From positions 104,085,845-104,149,844 of the forward strand of contig NC_080671.1 of NCBI RefSeq assembly GCF_030247195.1: DNA of 64,000 bases, written 5' to 3'. The DNA comes from Topomyia yanbarensis. Its lineage: Eukaryota > Arthropoda > Insecta > Diptera > Culicidae. This document shows positions 56,111 to 64,000 of this stretch, one piece after another; position 1 is the first letter of the stretch, and every line of letters starts with the position of its first letter. The notes beneath the pieces are model-generated. The model saw nothing but the letters and a program-made list of their open reading frames with translations. It was not told where the DNA came from and made no database searches. Both the position numbers and the translations under genes were made by a program.

Positions 56111-57670
56111 TTACGAATATATTCTATCAGTGCAAGGTATAACTTTCAAAGCTTTGGTTTAAAAACCGTATATAAAAATGCAAACTTTCAAGTAGGAATT
56201 TTTTTGAATTGGCCTAAGAGGAAGCTGCCGAATTACAAAAAAAGTTTTTTGCGTGGCAAGCGATCTGTCAGTTTTTTATTAAGTTTGGAACTGTCGGCCG
56301 ACAAATCTACATTGACGAATACCTCCAAAAGTGACTTCTTGAGGTCTCATAAAGGTCTGACACAAGCTTTGTACTACCTTTGCTTTCCTAAATAGTGGTA
56401 AACATTTCAACACTCCGGGACTTCATTCTGTCAGAAAATGTAGGGCCATCGGAAGCTAAAACTTCGTAAAATCGAACTCCTGCGTCACGCTTTCGAGTTT
56501 GAATAGCAAATATGGTAGTCGGTCTTTGCCAGTATTGCTCTTCTCCTATCCATTCTTCTTCTGGGCCGCCGATGAATCAAAAGCCTTTGTCGTTATGTTT
56601 ATTATATTTATTACTCATAATAATCATGTTGTTTGAAAATTGGCATTTAACTCAATTATTAACGGCATCTGCTAGGGAAAGTGAAGATGCCAACTTGTCA
56701 TTAACATTTCGCAGTGAATTTCTTCACGTTAATTGAATAATTTTTGTACACTTGCTTTGTACTGAAAACTTTGGAAATGATCATTGAAGTGTTAATAGGA
56801 AGCAATTCTCCCGATGGCCGGCTGTTCGGAGTTCAAATTGCTCGTTTCGAATTATCGGAAATTGATCGCAAGCGATTAACGTTCGTATTGCTAAGATCAT
56901 ACTGTTTATAGATGAATAGATACCTCTGCTGTATTCCACGCGACTTTATCCTTTAATGTAACGCCCGGTGAAGAATAATTGTTAAAATACCTATTCGAGT
57001 GGAATTTATATTTCTACTGGAGGTCGCACTCCTGAAAACTTTGATCTAAAATGAAATGATAAAGCGCGTGAGTATTTAGCTAAATCACAATATCTACCAA
57101 GATATATCCTGATTCATTTCCCTACCTACTAACACCAATCCTATCCTGCGACGCTTGTGGATAATGCAGAGAATTCCTCGGTCATAATAGTCACAAGTGA
57201 TGAACTAAAATTCCTTCCCATCCCAAAATTGACCTAATGGGAGTGGCCATCTGCGTTATTGATCATGCTATAATATTAGTCTCTTTAGGTTGCACATTGA
57301 GTATGATGTACTACTCCCAAGTATCATACAAACATTTAATATGCAATTTCAACAGGTTTTGATCAATCACGGGAAACTCAACTAAGCTAAGCATAACCAT
57401 AGTGTGATAACAGTGAAATTCAATATTAATTCTCCCTAAGGGGTAAAGAAATTCTTGTAAACAAACTTATTTTGCTCACTGAAATATAGATGTTAATCGG
57501 CATTTTTACCGTTTATAGTAGCAATTGAAAGTGTTTCCTCTGCTGTAACTATAACGTATCAAAAGGAATAATCGAAACAAAATTTTGTTTACAAATCCTA
57601 TTAGCCCTTTTCAAAAGTTAATATGGAATTGAAGTATGATTCTTAGCCAGAATGACAAATATACACAATA
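56111..57670. other. No recognised gene
   Basis: AT-rich DNA without a supportable coding region, repeat or RNA gene. Short frames near 56.1-56.7 kb show no domain. Confidence 0.45.
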
Positions 57671-58180
57671 GAGTGACAAAAAAAGACCCATATTGGGCCA
57701 AGTCTGAGTCGATTCTTATAGTCCCACCAGAAGTACTTGTTCCATTAAACATGTTATTGAGCTACACCTAACCATTATTTCGCAAAAATGTTTAGTTCGT
57801 GGGAATCCAGCACGGATACACAACCCCCAAGCAGCACTTGTAACAAGCAACGACAGCGATTAGTTGCATAAGCAAAGGCTTTTACACGTGCGCTTTTTGG
57901 GTTGCTAAACCAGCGCAATAATGGTTGCCATATACCTTTATGTAACGAATTATGTTGCTGAAACTGCTAGTCAACAACTGGTGTTGCTCGGGCCATGCCC
58001 TATGCAAAACTGACTCAGTCATCACTTCGTCAAAAGTTTGATATCTCTTCGGCAAAGTTCTAGACAAATAAATTATCTCTCTTATTTTCACTTACAGTGA
58101 TACAGCGCCACCTAACGGAGAACTGGGTGAGTGTTCTCCAGGTAAATTGTCGATAAATCCCATACAAGCTTCAAGCACAT
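57671..58180. mobile_element. Deleted relative of the 33.6-kb foldback element
   Basis: Starts GAGTGACAAAAAAAGACCC and runs through GTCCCACCAGAAGTACTTG, then jumps to the middle of the arm (ATTGAGCTACACCTAACCAT) and continues through CAAAACTGACTCAGTCATCA and CACTTACAGTGATACAGCGC. Only one arm remains, so the palindrome has been lost. A MITE is inserted at 57826-57992. Confidence 0.75.
57826..57992. mobile_element. ~167-bp MITE nested in the foldback relative
   Basis: Termini read inward as CCCAAGCAGCA-CTTGTAACA and CCCGAGCAACA-CCAGTTGTT. It interrupts sequence that is continuous at 34390-34420 in the large foldback (ACACAACCATGC...CCCCATGCAAAACTG). It is non-coding. The size of the duplication is not clear. 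Confidence 0.65.
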
Positions 58181-58565
58181 CGCACAGTGGTCCAGAATCC
58201 CGAAAAGCGGGCCAAAAGTCGATGATGCTAACCAATTTATCCTAAAACTAGTATTCAGGGGTTTTCGAGGTCGCTGATTACGAACTTAATATTGAATTTG
58301 TCGAAAACCAAATGGCGGACGAATGTTGAAAAATTACAACTGATTTGCACTTAAAATTATATGCGTGAGTTTATAATAAATAGCATAAAATATCCTAAAA
58401 ATACTTGTTTACCTGTGAAAATCGGCTGAAAATGGCAAAGTTGTTCAATGTTAACAAAGGATACATCCACCTGGCGCACCCTGTACATTAACACGCTTTA
58501 TCTTATGTGATATTTAGTAATGGTGTCTTCATGTTGGACTATCAATTAATCCAAATAAAACATCA
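58181..58565. other. No recognised feature
   Basis: Spacer before the LOA-like LINE; nothing supportable was seen. Confidence 0.4.
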
Positions 58566-59697
58566 ATGGTGCTTTTCACGCAACGAAGGATTACAACCGG
58601 AGCTCGTCCTTTGCAGTTATTTGACTCTGAAATTATTGTCGCAGATCAAGTTAAGTACGTTGGGGTAATTTTTGACTCAAAACTAAACTGGACAACTCAT
58701 ATCAATTTCAAAGATGGTCTTCGGCCAATGTAGACGGGCTTTTGGCAAGTCTTGGGAACTCAAACCCAAGTACATTCAAAGGATATACACAACAATTGGT
58801 GGCAGAAGGGAGAAGTCATGATAATCCAATCGAAGTTAAACCATCTTCAGAGGATGGTCTTGATGGCGATGACTGGTGCGTTCTCGACAACACCTACTGC
58901 TGCTCTAGAGGCACTCTTGAACATAAAACCACTACATGTGTTTCTCAAACAAGAGGCAATTTCTTCTGCATTCCGTCTTAAAGCTATTTGGGCTTAAGAA
59001 CAGCAACACACAAGACACTTTTAAAACGAGGAATAGCTGTCTGGATGGATAGAGCGACAACTTGAAGAATATGTAGTTTGTTATACTGACAGTTCTTTGT
59101 TGGAGGGCCGAGCCAGTGCCGGCGTTTATTGTCATGAAATGAGATTAAACCAATCTCATTTTCTTGGTAGATACTGTACCGTATTTCAAGCAGAAATCTT
59201 TGTGATTCTGTGTAGCGTACAATCGGCACTTCAACAGGAAATTTGCAGTAAAAGAATTTATTTTTGCTCTGACAGTCAGGCTGTCCTGAAAGCACTTAGT
59301 TCGACACATTCGAGATTGAAATTAATAATCGCATGTCGAACTCAACTCGAAGAACTAAGCATTTCAAAAGATATCTAGCTTCTATGCTTACCCGGTCATT
59401 CCGGTATTACTGGAAATTGGGCGGACGAATTGGCTAGAGCTGGCGCTGCGACTGACTTCGTTGGTCCAGAGCCAGTTCTCCCAGTGTCGATAAGTTGGAT
59501 AAAGCACAAGATTCGCTCGTGGGCTGCATCCGAACATGCCAACCATTGGCATAGCTTGCAAACTTGCGTTCAAACAAAGACTTTTCTGCCGGATGTGAGT
59601 CCGAAAATGTCAAAGAATTTGTTGCATTGTTCCAAGGACAACTGCAGTATTCTGGTCAGGGCACTGGCTGGAAATTGCAAACTCAATTATTAGACAT
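58566..59697 (+). pseudogene. LOA/Lian-like LINE ORF2, left part (RT thumb, RNase H)
   Basis: Frames in order give the end of a reverse transcriptase (VKYVGVIFDSKLNW near 58.65 kb, then ALLNIKPLHVFLKQEA) and an RNase H: CYTDSSLLEG (first Asp), FQAEIF (Glu), FCSDSQAVLKAL (Asp) and LPGHSGITGNWADELA (last Asp). The linker IGPEP/VGPEPVLPVS and the RALAGNCKLNY end match the LOA/R1-like style of C terminus. Several stops and shifts are present. Protein similarity resumes at 61216, so the piece is split by the LINE at 59698-61209. Confidence 0.75.
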
Positions 59698-61209
59698 TTC
59701 TGGACCTAAAAAAAGCATTCGATACTCTGGATCACTCAATCCTGCTTAAGAAGTTAGAATGCTATGGTGTCAGGGGAGTAGCAAATCATATTATTCGTAG
59801 CTATCTGTCGTATAGGAACCAATTCGTATCTATTGGAGACTCGTGTAGCTCTTATAGACCAATAGAAATAGGAGTGCCCCAAGGCAGTAATATTGGGCCA
59901 CTGTTATTTTTATTGTATATCAATGACCTAGGTAGACTCGGGTTAAAAGGGACTCCTCGTCTTTTCGCGGATGACACAGCGTTGTTCTACCCGAACAACA
60001 ACTGCCTGGATATTGTACGCGACATTGAATCGGATTTAAAAACACTAACGACGTATTTCAACGAAAACCTTCTTTCCTTGAACCTATCAAAAACTAAATA
60101 TATGCTGTTTCGTTCATCTAGAAGAGCTATAGGCGTGCATCCAGACCCAAGAATGGGACAGTCTGTAATTCAGGAAACTAACTGCTTCAAATATTTAGGA
60201 CTTCACTTAGACCCCACACTCTCCTGGATTGAGCATATAACATCTATAGAGAGAAAAGTTGCATCGTTATGTGGGGCTATGCGTAAAGTATGCTCTTTTG
60301 TTCCCCAGCATGTACTTCTAAAATTTTATTATGCGCACATCCACTCATTGCTGAACTACCTTGTATCTGTGTGGGGCCGTGCCAGTATTTCGAATCTGAA
60401 AAAGCTACAAACGCTTCAAAACCGATGTCTTAAAATTATTTATAAAAAACCATTTATGTACCCTACTATTTTGTTATACAATAATAATGCCCATAACATT
60501 TTACCTTTGCTTGGGTTGACTAACTACCAAACAATAATGTACATCCACAATGCTTTGCATAATACTATTGCTCATAATAATCTAGAATTTACGACAGGAA
60601 TTCGAGCTCACAGAACCAGACAAGCCAATCATTTATTATACTCCAGAGTATCCACGAACCTTGGTCAAAGACGCATTTCTTTCATCGGACCTAAGTTATT
60701 CAACCAGCTTCCTACTGATTTAAAGCAAATAACATGTCGCACTCGTTTCCAAGCAAAATTGAAACTAATTTTAAAAAATAAAATAGGAGAATTTTTAATT
60801 TAAACTTCGTTCACCACCAATCGAGCTTATTCCTTTAGCTATAATTGGTTAACATTTTTTTTGATAAAAACAATTGATAAATGCATTTTTTATAGCAATT
60901 AGTAATAAATAAATTTAAATTATTATGAGCTTCCTGCAAAGCTACGATGGGACCCTTAAAAGGATTCTTTTCCGCTGGGTACTCGCCGTAGCTTCTTGTC
61001 AAATTTTGTGTTTTGTCGGTCTCGTAATGTTTTTTTTTTTTGTTCTCAGCGTTTCCGCGATTCGTAACTTTGTTTTGTTGTGCTGACCTTTTTTTTTGTA
61101 CGCTGAGAACTGATGTGTCCACTACCAGGGGGCTCCGTTTGTGAGCTTTTTGGTGTGGGGGTAAGAGGCGGGCTATTAAAAAAAAAAAAAAAAAAAAAAA
61201 ACAAAAAAA
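59698..61209 (+). mobile_element. 5'-truncated non-LTR retrotransposon with poly-A tail
   Basis: Flanked by AGACAT on both sides (59692-59697 and 61210-61215) and ending in an A-rich tail from 61178. It starts inside RT coding sequence, has one open ORF to 60803, then a ~375-bp 3' UTR. The duplication, truncation and tail together show target-primed insertion into the LOA-like element. The clade is unclear (CR1/L2- or BS-like). Confidence 0.88.
59700..60803 (+). CDS. Reverse transcriptase C-terminal half (truncated ORF2)
   Basis: An open frame of 367 codons without its own start. It begins [14 protein letters not shown] (RT block A with the catalytic Asp region), then [30 protein letters not shown] (catalytic FADD), [24 protein letters not shown] and a long C-terminal domain ending [13 protein letters not shown]. 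The fingers and the endonuclease are missing because of the 5' truncation. No stop interrupts it, so insertion was fairly recent. There is no RNase H. Confidence 0.85.
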   Translation: MDLKKAFDTLDHSILLKKLECYGVRGVANHIIRSYLSYRNQFVSIGDSCSSYRPIEIGVPQGSNIGPLLFLLYINDLGRLGLKGTPRLFADDTALFYPNNNCLDIVRDIESDLKTLTTYFNENLLSLNLSKTKYMLFRSSRRAIGVHPDPRMGQSVIQETNCFKYLGLHLDPTLSWIEHITSIERKVASLCGAMRKVCSFVPQHVLLKFYYAHIHSLLNYLVSVWGRASISNLKKLQTLQNRCLKIIYKKPFMYPTILLYNNNAHNILPLLGLTNYQTIMYIHNALHNTIAHNNLEFTTGIRAHRTRQANHLLYSRVSTNLGQRRISFIGPKLFNQLPTDLKQITCRTRFQAKLKLILKNKIGEFLI

Positions 61210-61210
61210 A

Positions 61211-61400
61211 GACATGTGATATAGCGCTGAACATTATTCATGTGATCTTTATGAGTCCGGTTACGGAACATTATAGCCTTTGATATGTAACTGCTCTGTA
61301 GTATTGCAATTGCGTATCCGGATCTTTGGTTCTCCAAACATAGATGAACCTATGTACAGAGAGCTGAAACTCAAGGATATGCTATTGTTTCAGGGTGGTA
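61211..61400 (+). pseudogene. LOA/Lian-like LINE ORF2, right part
   Basis: Continues the protein cut at 59697: the frame reads YSAEHYSCDLYESGYG and then PLICNCSVVLQLRIRIFG up to about PMYRELKLKDML. This is the Cys/His-containing C terminus seen after RNase H in LOA- and R1-like elements. It confirms that the two halves were one element before insertion of the LINE between them. Confidence 0.75.
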
Positions 61401-61429
61401 AAAGCTGTAATATTTGAACGACAATATTT

Positions 61430-62100
61430 CGTCGGGGGTGTTGTTGTTCTGTTATCTCAATATCCCCTTCGGGGGTGTTGATATATCCGCTCACTTCCTA
61501 AATAAAAATTCTAAATCCCTCCGGGGGCTGGAAGTTTTATTCCTGCTATTGTAGCACCTGCAGATCGTTCAGCATCCCTCCAGGGGTGCAGAATGATCTG
61601 TTTTAATTGTTCTGTGTCGGTATTTTCCTTACCACTTCCTCAATCCTTCCCATAAGGGACCATCCACAAATGACGTAGCAATATATGGGGAAGGGGGAAG
61701 TTTTGTATTTTGTGATGATGTGTGACGCCGGGGGGTGGGGGGTAGGGGGTCATGTCATGCTACCTAGCTTTTTTAAAGGGAATAGGGGTTGAACTGATGA
61801 CACGACAACCTTGCCCGTTTCCTCTAAGTAACATCGTTTTTTAATTTTTTTTTTACGGGGACAAGGGGGTACGGTTCGGTTACCGTCAAGCTACGTAATT
61901 ACCAGGGGGGTATTTATTGATTTGTGACTAAATGCTACAAAGGGGAGGGGGTTTAAAAAATCACTCAAAAATGCTACGTCATTTATGGATGATCCCTAAG
62001 GAAAATGATGAAAAGCCGATTCTTCGCAAGGCACAAATCTCCGATCACCATGGGGAACGTGCCATTTAAACCAGACGCTACTGTTCCCTGATTCCTGATC
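61430..62100 (-). repeat. Dispersed repeat, copy interrupted by a MITE
   Basis: Inverse of 32205-32470: GCTATTGTAGCACCTGCA, TTTTAATTGTTCTG, CCTTACCACTTCC, then after the MITE GGAAAATGATGAAAAG and CTGATTCCTGATC. Several short C/G-rich hairpin-prone blocks (CCCTTCGGGGGTG, CCCTCCGGGGGCTG, CCCTCCAGGGGTGC) recur at about 60-bp spacing. Since it follows the LOA-like coding end, it may be that element's 3' UTR; this is an inference. Confidence 0.7.
61656..61996. mobile_element. Harbinger-like MITE with TAA duplications
   Basis: Starts GGGACCATCCACAAATGACG and ends with the near-perfect inverse of it (inverted right end GGGATCATCCATAAATGACG), each about 25 bp. TAA lies directly outside both ends (61653-61655 and 61997-61999), the duplication typical of PIF/Harbinger elements. 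The uninterrupted host sequence is present at about 32300-32315. The interior is G-rich and non-coding. Confidence 0.9.
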
Positions 62101-63045
62101 ATCGCGAAGGGCTCAAGCATTTGTATGTTAACGCGTTTAATCGCGTGTGCGTTTGTATATTCCGTGTGCTAACGTGTATGTGACTTCGCGTGTATAAATT
62201 CGATTTTATAATCGTGTGCCTTTCGCATATTCGCGTGTGTTCTTGGATGATCGCACGCGAACCGTGAATCTGATTCTTAATTTTTCGTGTACGGCTCAGA
62301 TTCTAATAGAAGGTGGGTTCTTCCATGTCACTAGAGTTCCCAATCATGTCGCCATGGTACGTGTTGTCTAGTGGATATGAGCTTTATTGTTTTATTGGTC
62401 CAACTGAATGTATGGACCTAAGTTGCTAGGACGGAGGGAAACAATTTCCAGACGGGACCGATTCATGATCGCGCGAACACGGACGTTTGTAGGTTTGTGT
62501 TTGAGACCGCGTTTGAATCTTCGTAAGTGCTCAAACGTTTATCTTATTATCGGGATGTTATCAAGTTCACGAGATCGCGAGTGCACGTGTACGTGGTTGA
62601 TCGCGAAGGGCTTGAGCGTTCGTATGCTAACGTGTTTGTCGCGTCCATGTGACTTCGCATGTACAAAACTCGATTTTGTAACCCTGTGGCCATTCACATA
62701 TTCGCGTGTGTTCTTGGATGGTCAAGCGGACCGTTATTCTGATATTTAGTTTACGGTGTTCAATTCACGTTCTGACAGGGAGTGAGTTACCCCATATCAA
62801 TGAAGTTTCCGGCCATGTGCCCACGGAATGCGTTGTTCAGTGGATATGAGAGCTTTCTTTTTTAAATTGGTTTAATTGAAGGCATGGTTCACGCTTGAGA
62901 CCGCGTTTGAAAATTTATAAGCTCTGAGACGTCCAACTGATTACCGGGATGTTATCATATTTGCGAGATCGCGCGTGTAGGCACCGTGGATGGTCGCGAA
63001 GGGCTCAAGTATTTGTACGCTAATGGGTTTGTCACGTAATCCTTC
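62100..63045 (+). repeat. Long tandem units (~500 and ~390 bp), partial third
   Basis: TCGCGAAGGGCT(C/T)(A/G)AGC/T recurs at 62102, 62601 and 62994. Between them the same sequence order repeats: GACTTCGC(G/A)TGTA, CATATTCGCGTGTGTTCTTGG, a G(T/C)GGATATGAG block, TTGAGACCGCGTTTGAA and GGGATGTTATCA. The unit is unusually rich in CG and TCGCG words for this window. The open frame at 62.4-62.75 kb crosses a unit and is not supported as a gene. Confidence 0.75.
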
Positions 63046-63235
63046 ATCTGAACTAAACAGCTAAACAAAATAAATAATAATGAAATATTTGTTTAATGAC
63101 AAACTCTTTTCAAAGGGATTTTTGATTAATAAAAATATACTTAGTTGCTAAATTAGACAATATCTTCTCATAAACTGAGTTTTATGGGATTCTGAGATGA
63201 TTATGGCTTACATTGGTTTAGTTTTCGATAAAATT

Positions 63236-63430
63236 ACACTGAAAAAAAAATCAGTTTGGACAAGGAAAATTTTTTTTCAACTAATTTTTTTTCCTTGAAA
63301 GTACCCAACTTGAATTTTCGACGATAGGTAGGGGACATAATTACTTATCTTGGAACAAAATTTCATCCAAATCAAAGATGGGTTTTTTGTAAATCGACTT
63401 TAAATTTGTAAAATCGATTTTTTTCAGTGT
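63236..63430. mobile_element. ~195-bp MITE with ACACTGAAAAAAA ends
   Basis: Left ACACTGAAAAAAAAATC and right, inverted, ACACTGAAAAAAATCGATTT. The interior is A/T-rich and non-coding. The inverted match is short and low in complexity, so the call is tentative. Confidence 0.45.
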
Positions 63431-64000
63431 AGGAGACACTGAAGATTTTTTCAATATTTTTATTAAAAAATTTGACTAATTTTATGAAAATCATTCCTAT
63501 AACATTTTTTGTAAGGTTTGTCATTTTTAGACAATAGCCATTTGAAAGAAATTGGTAAAATAAGTTTGACCCTTTTCAAAAGACAGTCTAGATCATTTTT
63601 GGAAAATCAAAGTAGAAACAAAGTATACAAAGTGGCTTTTTGTGATAAAGTCTTCATGTACAGAAAGTTTCGTTAAAATCTGAGAGGGTGCTGCCAACTC
63701 TGAATACGATCTAGCGTGAAATTCGTCATTACTATTACGATGGACAATATAAACAATATAGTTTCGTTCTTACAAAAAATGCGCTATATAAAACTTTTTC
63801 ATTGATTTAAATAGCAGGTGGTGCTAATTCTAGTAAAAATCTGAAAATTTCATTATTTAATGATTTGAGATAGATTTTCCTAATTCATTTTTTTCATTAT
63901 ATTCGTACTTATAAGGACGGTTTACTGGTCCGATGATTCATCAACGAACATTTCCCTTTAACAGTGCATGTCAAATGAAGACGTTTGAAACACAGGAACC
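63431..64000. other. No recognised feature
   Basis: AT-rich DNA to the end of the window; nothing supportable was seen. Confidence 0.45.

Noticed and set aside
62408..62749. 113-residue Arg/Cys-rich open frame
   Set aside because: It spans a tandem unit boundary and is not preserved in the neighbouring unit.

Overview
This window reads as repeat-dense, AT-rich arthropod nuclear DNA, most likely from a mosquito (Culicidae). The reasons are an I-clade LINE with RNase H, CR1-like LINEs whose ORF1 carries a PHD finger, a LOA/Lian-like RNase H LINE, a mariner-type transposase with D37E spacing (a group known from mosquitoes), and many short non-autonomous DNA elements. There is no bacterial-style gene organisation, no operon, no CRISPR and no recognisable rRNA or free-standing tRNA gene. 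Genus cannot be fixed from sequence reading alone.

Layout. 0.5-5.7 kb: an I-clade LINE on the minus strand with both ORFs open. 5.7-13.8 kb: non-coding, holding a perfect 16-bp hairpin, a 1.74-kb foldback element (7671-9414), a tRNA-derived SINE with an 11-bp target-site duplication, a 576-bp foldback (11148-11723) and a 97-bp MITE. 13.8-20.4 kb: a degenerate T-rich tract split by copies of an abundant repeat family (with a ~430-bp GTAT microsatellite), a ~450-bp dispersed repeat and a decayed CR1-like LINE. 21.0-21.5 kb: a piggyBac-like MITE with TTAA duplications. 21.5-24.3 kb: no recognised gene. 24.4-26.1 kb: debris of an I LINE and of a Ty3/gypsy pol. 26.8-27.65 kb: two degenerate histone-like units ending in histone-type 3' stem-loops. 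28.8-31.9 kb: a second, damaged I LINE with a repeat inserted in its ORF1. 33.6-34.75 kb: a ~1.17-kb near-palindromic foldback. 37-43 kb: AT-rich DNA with more repeat-family copies and MITEs. 43.2-47.7 kb: a nearly complete CR1-like LINE on the minus strand broken by two one-base frameshifts. 48.35-49.6 kb: a decayed mariner with terminal inverted repeats. 50-53.5 kb: lower repeat content and a possible promoter plus signal-peptide first exon of a host gene. 53.5-56.1 kb: an intronless, twice-frameshifted copy of thioredoxin-like protein 1 (TXNL1), preceded by three ~300-bp tandem units. 57.7-58.2 kb: a foldback fragment with a nested MITE. 58.6-61.4 kb: a LOA-like LINE split by another LINE with AGACAT duplications and a poly-A tail. 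61.5-62.1 kb: a dispersed repeat interrupted by a Harbinger-like MITE with TAA duplications; a pre-insertion version is visible at 32.2-32.5 kb. 62.1-63.0 kb: about two long tandem units. 63.2-63.4 kb: a small MITE.

How it works together. Almost everything coding is selfish DNA. The autonomous LINEs carry, or once carried, endonuclease and reverse transcriptase for target-primed insertion, and the SINE and retrocopies probably borrow such machinery. The foldbacks and MITEs would depend on transposases encoded elsewhere. I see no strong evidence for a wholly new system. The most unusual signals are the histone-like units with 3' stem-loops, the family-level change in the CR1-like endonuclease motif, the large composite palindromes, and several insertion events that can be read at base resolution.
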